8,564 nt of DNA from an uncultured Rhodospirillaceae bacterium. Lineage in GTDB: Bacteria; Pseudomonadota; Alphaproteobacteria; CAAGCB01; CAG-977. Of this stretch, positions 1 to 6,430 are shown piece after piece (position 1 is the first letter of the stretch; each line of letters opens with the position of its first letter). Made by a program: the position numbers and the translations under genes. Below the pieces are notes generated by a model, which saw only the letters and a list, made by a program, of their open reading frames with translations, was not told where the DNA came from and did not search any database. The stretch covers positions 1 to 8,564 of the forward strand of contig USCC01000089.1 in NCBI GenBank assembly GCA_900553035.1, read 5' to 3'.

Positions 1-891
1 AATAATCCCCGCCGCTCCGTTCGTCGGAGCCGTCACAACACGGCCGCCGGCCGCGTTTTCCTCGCTGACGGCAAAGGCCCACAGGTTCACCCAGTCCATG
101 ATGTCCAGCGGATCCGAAGCATTATTTTCAAAACGGCGCAGAAGATTCTGATACAGATCGTTCGCCCGGCGGCGTACTTTCAATCCGCCCGGAAGCAGGC
201 CCCGCTGCCGGCATCCGCGGTCAATACAAGCTGACATTACGTCGCGGATATGCATCAGCTCGTCAACAATAGCCTCTTCGTCCCGCAGAACCTTTTCATT
301 TTCCAGGGTCAGTGCGGCAATCGACATGTCATTGCGCCGGCACAGCATCAGAAGATCGTCGCTGGTGACAAAAGCGTAAGGGCAGTTTTCAAGCCCCGTC
401 GCCGCCGTATGGCCAAGCTCCTCTTCCGCAACGACAAAACCGCCGCCAATGGAAAAATACGTACGTTCGGCAATTTTCGCCCCGTCCGCGGCAAAGGCCG
501 TGAACGTCATGGCATTCGGATGGCCGGGCAATACCTTGTCGTAATGCATGATAATGTCGCGCTTTTCAACAAACGCCTTTTTGTAGCGCCCCAGGAACAG
601 CATCACCTGTTTGTTGCGGATGGTGTCAATCAGGACGGCTGATTTATCCGGGTCGGCCTTGTCCGGTTCAATCCCCGACAGGCCGAGCATGGCCGCTGTA
701 TGCGAGGCATGACCTTTTCCCGTCAGCGCCAACGAACCGAAAAAGTCCACCGCAATCCGATCCGTCCGAGCCAGCTTCTGTTCGTTTTCCAGTTCGCTCA
801 CAAACATAAAACCAGCGCGCATCGGGCCAACCGTATGGGAGCTGGAAGGACCGACACCCACCTTAAAAATGTCGAAAACACTGACAACCAT
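1..891 (-). CDS. sdaA: L-serine dehydratase (L-serine ammonia-lyase, iron-sulfur type), 3' end outside window
   Basis: Deaminates L-serine to pyruvate and ammonia in the cytoplasm using a [4Fe-4S] cluster. The reading frame is open from the ATG at 891-889 to the window edge, giving 297 residues; single-chain family members have about 450. The N-terminal beta domain opens with FDIFKVGVGPSSSHTVGP (residues 6-23), the hallmark of bacterial single-chain enzymes, followed by GSLALTGKGH (52-61) and YFSIGGGF (145-152). The catalytic alpha domain starts near residue 175 and contains ACIDRG (221-226), LLPGGLKV (232-239) and ENAAGGRVVTAPTNGAAG (279-296). The cluster-binding cysteines expected near residues 340-400 lie outside the window. 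The gene follows the TolC-like gene by 11 bases, and AAAGG at 904-900 serves as Shine-Dalgarno. The family call is secure. The symbol is generic, since sdaA, sdaB and tdcG cannot be told apart here. Confidence 0.93.
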   Translation of the reverse strand, partial: MVVSVFDIFKVGVGPSSSHTVGPMRAGFMFVSELENEQKLARTDRIAVDFFGSLALTGKGHASHTAAMLGLSGIEPDKADPDKSAVLIDTIRNKQVMLFLGRYKKAFVEKRDIIMHYDKVLPGHPNAMTFTAFAADGAKIAERTYFSIGGGFVVAEEELGHTAATGLENCPYAFVTSDDLLMLCRRNDMSIAALTLENEKVLRDEEAIVDELMHIRDVMSACIDRGCRQRGLLPGGLKVRRRANDLYQNLLRRFENNASDPLDIMDWVNLWAFAVSEENAAGGRVVTAPTNGAAGII

Positions 892-899
892 GAAACAAA

Positions 900-905
900 C
901 CTTTA
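900..905 (-). promoter_or_regulatory. Shine-Dalgarno of the serine dehydratase gene, overlapping the upstream stop
   Basis: On the minus strand the TolC-like stop codon TAA (905-903) runs directly into TAAAGG. AAAGG lies 8 bases before the ATG at 891-889. The overlap fixes the start choice and suggests that translation of the two genes is coupled. Confidence 0.6.
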
Positions 906-2909
906 CTTATCGCGGATCAGGCATGACTTCAGATGCGGCGCCAGACGGCGGCAGAGTTCTTTCAGCCGGTCTTCCGTATCCGTAATGAACGTGCGGAAAC
1001 GCGTCCCGTATCCCGGTACTTCCGTTTCCTTGTACACCGGCATGTAAACGTTCAGCGTTTCATCTTCCAGAAGAAGCTCCTGCCAGTGTTTCTGAGCGTT
1101 TTCCAACTGCTCGAAAGAGGCGACCTGCAACATCTTCTTCGCTCCGGAAGGAACCGTTCCCAACGCTTTGGCCGCCGGGCGGGCTGTTGTTTTTTTCAGA
1201 GGCACCTTCGATGCTTCCGGCTTCAGGGAGGGTTTGCGCACCGGTGCAGAGGCAGAGCCGACAAGCAACGTCGGCTCATTCAAAGCCGCCGGCTTCTTTT
1301 CACCTGCGGCCCATTCGGTGATTTTTTCCCGCTGTTCCGGTGTCAGAACGGACGCCTGACCCTGGTCGGAAGGCAGACGGTCATAGGAAACTTCCTTAAA
1401 CCCCTGCGGCGCGTTGCGGGACAGATTGTCCTGAAGCGTTTCGGCAATCGAATCAACCGAAGCCGACAGAGAAAAACGGGGAAGCGGATCCACGCCCAGA
1501 ACAAGGAAAAGACTGCTTTCCGCGTCTTTATATTCCGCATATGAAAAGTCGCGTTTTAAATGCGAAACAAGGCGGTTGACTGCGGAAACCATTGCGTCGC
1601 GGCGGGCTTTATCCGAATCCGTCTTTCGGGCAAACGTCTTTTTCCACATATGTTCATCCACATTGTCCAGCGTCGAAGTCACTTCAAAACTTTCCGACGC
1701 CTGACGCAACTGAAGATAGGCGATATTGACCTGCGACATGACAGCCATCGTCATGGCCACGCGCCGGGCACGTTCCAGTGCGGCCTTGTCATCGGCCAGC
1801 CGGATCGCCTGCGGACGGGTGAACAGATTCATCAGGTTCCACGTCACCCGGACACCCGCGTCAGCCCAATGCTGGTTGTACAGAAACGAGTTCGAATTGT
1901 AATTCACCCCCGCCGCAAATTCCAGACCGGGGAAATAGCGGAGAAATTCTTTCTTTGCCTCAAGCCCCATGATGCGGGCTTCGTAATCGCCGATGCGCAG
2001 TTCGGGGCGGTTGATCAGGGCAAAATGTTCCAGATCCGCCGTGCCGAAATCCCGGATAACCCGGTGCGTGTCCATCTCCGCCGGAATATCAAGTTCAAAT
2101 TCGACGTTGGGCGGAAGGTTCATCAATGCCGCCAGCTCCGCTTTGGCGGTCAGCGTGTCTTTGCGGAGTTCCATCAGGCTCTGCAAAGCCGTCAGCATTT
2201 TTTTCTGCTCGCTCAGTTGCGGCAGGGAGCTCTGGGTCAGATCGTCGGTCTTTGTGCGAACGACCTCTTCCTGCACGGCTTTGATCATTGCGTCCAGATC
2301 TTTCTGAATCCGCTGCGCCGCGGCCGCCTTCCAGAAGGCTGTGCGTACATCATGCACCAGGCGCTGCATTGATTTACGCCGGATTTCCTCGGTGATGAAT
2401 TTTTTGTCCGACGCCTGTTTTGCGTTCACATAGCTGATACCGAAATCAAGAACGTTGTAAACGACCTGCAGATCTGCGTTTTCGACGTTTTTGTCCTCGA
2501 TAAAGGAATTTTCCAACGTCCGGCGCCCTGTACGAACGGATTCGGCGGAAACAGCCAGCCGGTCGGAACGCGAAACAAAACCGCCCGATGCCGCAATGGA
2601 CGGCAGCATGTCCATTGTCGCCGAATCAGCCACACCATAAGACACCGCCTGCTCCATCAGGGCGACGCGCTGATCCGAATTATATTTGACGGCGCGGGCA
2701 ATCGCCTGGTACAGCGTCACCGGCCCTTTCAATTCCTCCTGTCCGTTGAACAGTTCGGCCTTGTCCACCTCGACACGAGCGGAACGTTCGGCCGCCGTTG
2801 TCGGCTCCGTACGGACGGCGCATCCGGCGGAAAGGCCTAAAACCGCGCCGAAAGAAAGGAATAAAACAAGCCGGTTGAAAACAAACCGTTTCTGTTCGGA
2901 AAAAAGCAT
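903..2909 (-). CDS. TolC-family outer-membrane efflux lipoprotein with C-terminal SPOR-like domain
   Basis: A predicted trimeric outer-membrane exit duct of the OEP/TolC type, 668 residues against the usual 450-500. It begins with a signal peptide ending in lipobox LSAGC, with the acylated cysteine at residue 30. The +2 residue is Ala, not Asp, which fits sorting to the outer membrane. Two OEP repeats follow. Repeat 1 spans about 63-268, with YNVLDFGISY at 151-160 and AALMNLPP at 260-267. Repeat 2 spans about 292-478, with NRPEL at 300-304, YFPGLEFAAGVNYNSNSF at 325-342, WNLMNLFTRP at 357-366 and LGVDPLP at 471-477. A Pro/Ala/Lys-rich linker (about 480-590) leads to a SPOR-like segment at 592-666: KMLQVASFEQLENAQ, then YMPVYKE and GTRFRTFI. 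C653 and C663 could form a disulfide. No membrane-fusion protein or inner-membrane pump is adjacent. AAAGGA at 2925-2920 is 10 bases before the ATG. The OEP call is firm; the SPOR call is moderate and the transported substrate is unknown. Confidence 0.88.
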   Translation of the reverse strand: MLFSEQKRFVFNRLVLFLSFGAVLGLSAGCAVRTEPTTAAERSARVEVDKAELFNGQEELKGPVTLYQAIARAVKYNSDQRVALMEQAVSYGVADSATMDMLPSIAASGGFVSRSDRLAVSAESVRTGRRTLENSFIEDKNVENADLQVVYNVLDFGISYVNAKQASDKKFITEEIRRKSMQRLVHDVRTAFWKAAAAQRIQKDLDAMIKAVQEEVVRTKTDDLTQSSLPQLSEQKKMLTALQSLMELRKDTLTAKAELAALMNLPPNVEFELDIPAEMDTHRVIRDFGTADLEHFALINRPELRIGDYEARIMGLEAKKEFLRYFPGLEFAAGVNYNSNSFLYNQHWADAGVRVTWNLMNLFTRPQAIRLADDKAALERARRVAMTMAVMSQVNIAYLQLRQASESFEVTSTLDNVDEHMWKKTFARKTDSDKARRDAMVSAVNRLVSHLKRDFSYAEYKDAESSLFLVLGVDPLPRFSLSASVDSIAETLQDNLSRNAPQGFKEVSYDRLPSDQGQASVLTPEQREKITEWAAGEKKPAALNEPTLLVGSASAPVRKPSLKPEASKVPLKKTTARPAAKALGTVPSGAKKMLQVASFEQLENAQKHWQELLLEDETLNVYMPVYKETEVPGYGTRFRTFITDTEDRLKELCRRLAPHLKSCLIRDK

Positions 2910-3133
2910 CAGCAGGCAATCCTTTTATCGCTGTGAAAGTCTTTTTCGCCCCCGCATCTGACAATAAATGCGGAAGCATATGTATTCAAGATACAAGATA
3001 TTGTTTTGCATTCAACAGATTTTTACGTTTCATTTACTTTTTTCCCGTCTCCCGGAAGCCCGAAAGCCCCGCAAGGGAAACACGAAAAAGAAGAAGCCTT
3101 CGAAGCGCCCCCCTCTCCCGCACAGAGCTCCGT
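2910..3133. other. Intergenic region between lpxB and the TolC-like gene
   Basis: These 224 bases hold no convincing gene; short frames across them have no recognisable product. The lpxB-proximal part (about 3050-3133) is GC-rich. It contains an 8-base palindrome CTTCGAAG, which on the minus strand is followed by a pyrimidine tract (TTCTTCTTTTT). This could be a weak intrinsic terminator for the lpx operon, but the stem is only about 4-5 bp with a bulge. The part nearer the TolC-like gene (2960-3045) is AT-rich and holds the promoter candidate. The change in composition suggests that a transcription-unit boundary lies here. Confidence 0.55.
2988..3015 (-). promoter_or_regulatory. Putative sigma70-type promoter for the TolC-like gene
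   Basis: On the minus strand, TTGAAT (3015-3010) matches the -35 consensus at 4 of 6 positions. TATCTT (2993-2988) matches the -10 consensus at 4 of 6, with a 16-base spacer. Transcription would start near 2981, giving a leader of about 70 bases. A direct repeat of TATCTTG (3000-2987) and an inverted repeat TGTAT-5-ATACA (2981-2995) overlap the -10 box and could be an operator. This is inferred from pattern only; degenerate matches of this quality also occur by chance. Confidence 0.35.
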
Positions 3134-4300
3134 TCAAACACGTCCCGTCATCTCAAGCAGAATGTCCGCGGCCTTGCGGCTGGGGGTCTCGTGCTCTTCG
3201 GCCCCAAGGCTTTTTAAAACGCCGAAAGCATCGCGAATCTGCGTTTCACGATAGGCTTCGTCGCTCAAAAGGCGCTCAACTTCCGGAACCAGAAGCTCGG
3301 GTCGGCAGTACTCAAGCAGATATTCCTTCACGACTTCCCTGTCCGCCAGAATATTGACCAGATTGGCATACTTCCCTTTGACCAGGATCCGGAGCAGACA
3401 CGAGCTGAGCGGATTCATTTTATAGGCAATCGTATACGGAACTCGAGCCATTGCCAGTTCCAGAGCAACCGTCCCTGAAGCCGCCAACGCTGCCGAAGAT
3501 GCGGCAAACGCGTCATACCGGCTTGACTCTCCCGTTACGACCGTCACGGGCAAAGCCCAGTCCGAAACCGCGGCGCGCACCTGATCCCCGACGGTGACGA
3601 CCGTCGGCACGACGATATGCATGTCGGGATGGGTGGCGGCCAGCGCGGCAACCGTTTCCCGGAAAACAGGCAGAAGGTATTTCGTTTCCGAACGGCGGCT
3701 TCCGGGTAGGACGCACAAAACCGGCGCATGTTCCGGCAGATTGTGTTCTTTCCGGAAGCGGACGCCATCTCCCTGAGAAGCGCCGCCTTCGACAACGGGA
3801 TGACCGACAAAATCCGTTTTCAGGCCGTACGGTTCAAAATATTTCGGTTCATACGGCAAAAGCGTCAGAAGACGGTCAATATCCCGGCCGCACGTTTTCG
3901 CGCGTTTCTTTTTCCAGGCCCAGACCTGCGGCGCGACGTAATGAACCTGCGGAATGCCCGTTTTCAGGGAACGCAACCTTTTGTTCACCCGCGCGGAAAA
4001 GCTCCAGCTGTCCACGGTGACGACAATGTCCGGTTTTCGTACCGCAATATCATCGGCCGTCTGATGTATACGGCTCAGAATGCGGGGAATGGAAGGAATG
4101 ACTTCCGCCAACCCCATCACCGCCAGTTCCGAAGAATCAAACAGGCTCCGGAATCCCTGCGCCGCCATTGTTTCCCCGCCGACGCCCGCAAACCGCACGC
4201 GGCCGCCTGTCTTTTCCCTCAGCGCCGTCATCAGACGCGAGGCCAGAAGGTCGCCCGACGGTTCCCCGGCAATCAGATAGACGAACAGATCTTCACTCAT
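3134..4300 (-). CDS. lpxB: Lipid-A-disaccharide synthase
   Basis: A GT19 glycosyltransferase that joins lipid X (2,3-diacylglucosamine-1-phosphate) to UDP-2,3-diacylglucosamine, making tetraacyl disaccharide-1-phosphate at the inner face of the inner membrane. It has 388 residues, the usual length. Family motifs are present: AGEPSGD (11-17), HYVAPQVWAWK (120-130), LLPYEPKYF (147-155), FVGHPVVE (164-171), LPGSRRSE (198-205), SGTVALE, YKMNPL and LVNIL. The segment usually read as D-x-P-D/G-F is DSWSF here (97-101): the Asp is kept but the Pro is replaced. The start codon overlaps the lpxI stop as ATGA, and AGGGG (4310-4306) lies 5 bases upstream, so lpxI and lpxB should be translationally coupled. 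It is the last gene of the cluster before a 224-base gap. Confidence 0.97.
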   Translation of the reverse strand: MSEDLFVYLIAGEPSGDLLASRLMTALREKTGGRVRFAGVGGETMAAQGFRSLFDSSELAVMGLAEVIPSIPRILSRIHQTADDIAVRKPDIVVTVDSWSFSARVNKRLRSLKTGIPQVHYVAPQVWAWKKKRAKTCGRDIDRLLTLLPYEPKYFEPYGLKTDFVGHPVVEGGASQGDGVRFRKEHNLPEHAPVLCVLPGSRRSETKYLLPVFRETVAALAATHPDMHIVVPTVVTVGDQVRAAVSDWALPVTVVTGESSRYDAFAASSAALAASGTVALELAMARVPYTIAYKMNPLSSCLLRILVKGKYANLVNILADREVVKEYLLEYCRPELLVPEVERLLSDEAYRETQIRDAFGVLKSLGAEEHETPSRKAADILLEMTGRV

Positions 4301-5127
4301 TTTTTCCCCTGTTCCGGCGTGATGCCGACAATGAACATACCGAGTTCGTCGGCTTTCCGGATCAGCTCCGGCCGGTTTACGATCAGGGTCTTTCCAGCCT
4401 GCACTGCAATGCCCCGAAGCCCGGCTTCATACGCGTTAACAACCGTTTGAACGCCGATTGTCGGCAGGTCGGCTCGCTGTTCCTGATGCGGTTTTTTCAT
4501 TTTTACCAGAACACCGCCCACACCTTCGCGCTTCAGTCCTTTACAGCGCGCAATCATCGCGTCCGTTCCTTCAACAGCTTCGACCGCCAGCACAATTCCC
4601 TGCTGGACAACGACTGACTGGCCGACGTCCAAAGCCCCCAGCCCCAAAGCAATCCGGACGCCGTGTTCTATATCGGCCCGCGCCTGTTCATCGGGGCGCA
4701 CCTTTCCGAACAGGCCTTCGGAAGCCAGAATATCCGTCATGATTTCATGGATTCCAATGATTTTAAATCCGGATGATTCAACATGATGAATGACCGAAGA
4801 CAGCAGATTGTCGTCGCCGAATGCCTTAAACCCGATTTTAACAAGAAATTTCGTCGTCCACCAGTCGGGACGCAGATCGAACAGCGAAGGACGGCGCACA
4901 GGGCCAATCATGACAATTTCGCCGACCCCGTTCTTCTTGAAATATTCGATGCCTTTTCCGGCTTCTCCCATGCGCATCCACAGGCATGGGGCATCCCCGA
5001 TGATATCCGCGTCCGCCTGCCCTTTCAGGCAGATAAGAGCGAAGGGGCGACCCGTCTCCCGGCAGTGATCAATCAACTGCCGCGGAAGATGCCCGCCCCC
5101 TGCAACAATCCCCAGCGTTGTCGTCAT
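4297..5127 (-). CDS. lpxI: UDP-2,3-diacylglucosamine pyrophosphatase LpxI
   Basis: Hydrolyses UDP-2,3-diacylglucosamine to lipid X and UMP, the fourth step of lipid A synthesis. LpxI (DUF1009) replaces the unrelated LpxH in alphaproteobacteria and some other groups. The product is 276 residues, a normal length. Visible family features are the N-terminal GIVAGGGHLP (6-15), MIGPVRRPS (73-81), GDDNLLS (104-110), VEAVEGTDAM (182-191) and KKPHQEQRADLPTIGVQT (211-228). By position, the Asp at 220 matches the catalytic Asp225 of the Caulobacter enzyme; this is inferred from memory of the family. The gene starts 6 bases after the lpxA stop with no clear Shine-Dalgarno, so reinitiation after lpxA is likely. 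It overlaps lpxB by 4 bases. Confidence 0.96.
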   Translation of the reverse strand: MTTTLGIVAGGGHLPRQLIDHCRETGRPFALICLKGQADADIIGDAPCLWMRMGEAGKGIEYFKKNGVGEIVMIGPVRRPSLFDLRPDWWTTKFLVKIGFKAFGDDNLLSSVIHHVESSGFKIIGIHEIMTDILASEGLFGKVRPDEQARADIEHGVRIALGLGALDVGQSVVVQQGIVLAVEAVEGTDAMIARCKGLKREGVGGVLVKMKKPHQEQRADLPTIGVQTVVNAYEAGLRGIAVQAGKTLIVNRPELIRKADELGMFIVGITPEQGKK

Positions 5128-5133
5128 CGGCGT

Positions 5134-5937
5134 TCAGTCGACGACAGACAGCTTGCCAGCCGGATGAATGTAACCGCGCCGCTTTGAATCGTCTTTCATG
5201 AATTCGACGATTTCCATTACAGCCTCGCATCCGGCGTATTTGGCGGCAACCGCGTCAACACGTTCCGACATGGTTCCTTCGCCGTCAAAAATTTCGGCAA
5301 CGGCATGGCGCAACTTGTTGATAACATCCAGCGAAAAACCTCGGCGTTTCAGGCCGATAATATTGATGCCTTCCAGAACGCTTCCGGAAATCAGGGCGTA
5401 TGGAACCACATCCCGCATAATCGCGCACAAACCGCCGATCATGGCGTGCGCACCGATGCGCGTAAACTGGTGCACGGCGGAAAGCCCGCCCACAATCGCC
5501 CAATCGCCCAACTTCACATGGCCGCCCAGCGTCGCGTTGTTGGCCATAATGACGTTGTCACCGACAATACAGTCATGCGCGACATGCGTTCCGACCATGA
5601 ACAGACCGCCGTCGCCAACAATCGTAATATTGTTGTCAATCGGCGTTCCGGGATGCATTGTCACATGCTCGCGGATCACGTTGTTCTTTCCGATAACCAG
5701 TTTTCCCGGCTCGTTCATGCATTTTTTATGCTGCGGTTTATGGCCGATGACGGCAAACGGTCCGACTTCTGTGTTTTCACCGATAACCGTGTCGCCGCCG
5801 ACCCAGACATGAGCCATCAGATTGACCCCGTCTTTCAGCTCGACCTGTTTCCCCACAATGCAGAACGGCCCGACTGTCACGTTTTCGCCGATTTTTGCGC
5901 CTTCTTCGACAATTGCCGTCGGATGAATGAATGTCAT
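5134..5937 (-). CDS. lpxA: Acyl-ACP--UDP-N-acetylglucosamine O-acyltransferase
   Basis: Catalyses the first step of lipid A synthesis, moving a 3-hydroxyacyl chain from ACP to the 3-OH of UDP-GlcNAc. The 267 residues match the family's usual 255-270. The N-terminal two thirds is a left-handed beta-helix of hexapeptide repeats (IGENVTVGPF, VGDNVIMANNATLGGHV). The catalytic His is H121 in the HVAHDC segment, matching E. coli His125. H140 in GGHV and H156 in AVHQF match the other conserved histidines. G169 falls where E. coli has Gly173, the acyl-length ruler, which favours a long chain (inference). The C-terminal helical domain begins with GLKRRGFS. It starts 8 bases after the fabZ stop; the AGGG that overlaps that TAG is the likely ribosome binding site. 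Confidence 0.97.
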   Translation of the reverse strand: MTFIHPTAIVEEGAKIGENVTVGPFCIVGKQVELKDGVNLMAHVWVGGDTVIGENTEVGPFAVIGHKPQHKKCMNEPGKLVIGKNNVIREHVTMHPGTPIDNNITIVGDGGLFMVGTHVAHDCIVGDNVIMANNATLGGHVKLGDWAIVGGLSAVHQFTRIGAHAMIGGLCAIMRDVVPYALISGSVLEGINIIGLKRRGFSLDVINKLRHAVAEIFDGEGTMSERVDAVAAKYAGCEAVMEIVEFMKDDSKRRGYIHPAGKLSVVD

Positions 5938-5945
5938 ATTACGCC

Positions 5946-6401
5946 CTATTTTTCATCAAAAATCATTGCGGTAAAAAGAGCTTCGGCGTGCAGGTTCCCG
6001 TCAACGGTCGCCTCTCCCCGGAAGCGGAAAACATTCCCGCGCCCTTTTTCCCTTGAAATATGCATGACCAGCTGATCGCCCGGCCGAACCGGCTTGCGGA
6101 ACTTGGCTGATTCGATCCCCATGAAGTAGACCAGCTTTTTAACGCCTTTCGGAAATGACGACATGACCAGAACGGCCGCCGCCTGCCCCATGGCTTCCAC
6201 AATCAGGACGCCCGGCATGACCGGATGGTGCGGAAAATGTCCGGGAAAGAACGGCTCGTTCATTGAAACGTTTTTAATGCCGATCCCCTCTTCCCCTTCC
6301 CTGATGACCGACACCCGGTCGACCAGAAGAAACGGATACCGGTGGGGCAGAAGCTCCACGATTTCGTCGATTCTGATTTCCTTAAGTACTTTTTCTTCCA
6401 T
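5946..6401 (-). CDS. fabZ: 3-hydroxyacyl-[acyl-carrier-protein] dehydratase FabZ
   Basis: Dehydrates 3-hydroxyacyl-ACP to trans-2-enoyl-ACP in fatty acid elongation, in the cytoplasm, with a hot-dog fold. It has 151 residues, typical for the family. The active site is clear: FPGHFPHHPVMPGVLIVEAM (52-71) carries the catalytic His55 and Glu69, equivalent to E. coli His54 and Glu68. LLPHRYPFLLVDRV (18-30 region) is the conserved N-terminal motif. Its place between lpxD and lpxA is the standard arrangement. FabZ and the two acyltransferases compete for 3-hydroxyacyl-ACP, so shared expression balances phospholipid and lipid A synthesis. The leader of 29 bases after lpxD is the longest gap in the cluster and has only a weak AAGAGAG-like Shine-Dalgarno. 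The stop codon is TAG. Confidence 0.97.
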   Translation of the reverse strand: MEEKVLKEIRIDEIVELLPHRYPFLLVDRVSVIREGEEGIGIKNVSMNEPFFPGHFPHHPVMPGVLIVEAMGQAAAVLVMSSFPKGVKKLVYFMGIESAKFRKPVRPGDQLVMHISREKGRGNVFRFRGEATVDGNLHAEALFTAMIFDEK

Positions 6402-6430
6402 TTAATCCACTCTCTTATGAATATTCAGTT

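Noticed and set aside
250..642. Plus-strand open frame in the left end of the window
   Set aside because: The minus strand here encodes an uninterrupted, clearly recognisable L-serine dehydratase from 891 to the edge.
1560..2372. Long open frame on the plus strand (270 codons) opposite the TolC-like gene
   Set aside because: It lies antisense inside a well-supported gene, its translation shows no domain and is rich in Arg and His, and it has no ribosome binding site; it is a composition artefact.
2968..3357. Plus-strand open frames crossing the lpxB/TolC-like intergenic region
   Set aside because: They run into the antisense of lpxB, have skewed composition and lack ribosome binding sites or motifs.
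3728..4450. Open frame of 240 codons on the plus strand opposite lpxB and lpxI
   Set aside because: It is antisense to two enzymes with intact catalytic motifs and has no protein-like features.
5305..6075. Open frame of 256 codons on the plus strand opposite lpxA and fabZ
   Set aside because: It spans two conserved minus-strand genes and their junction, and its product has no recognisable motif.
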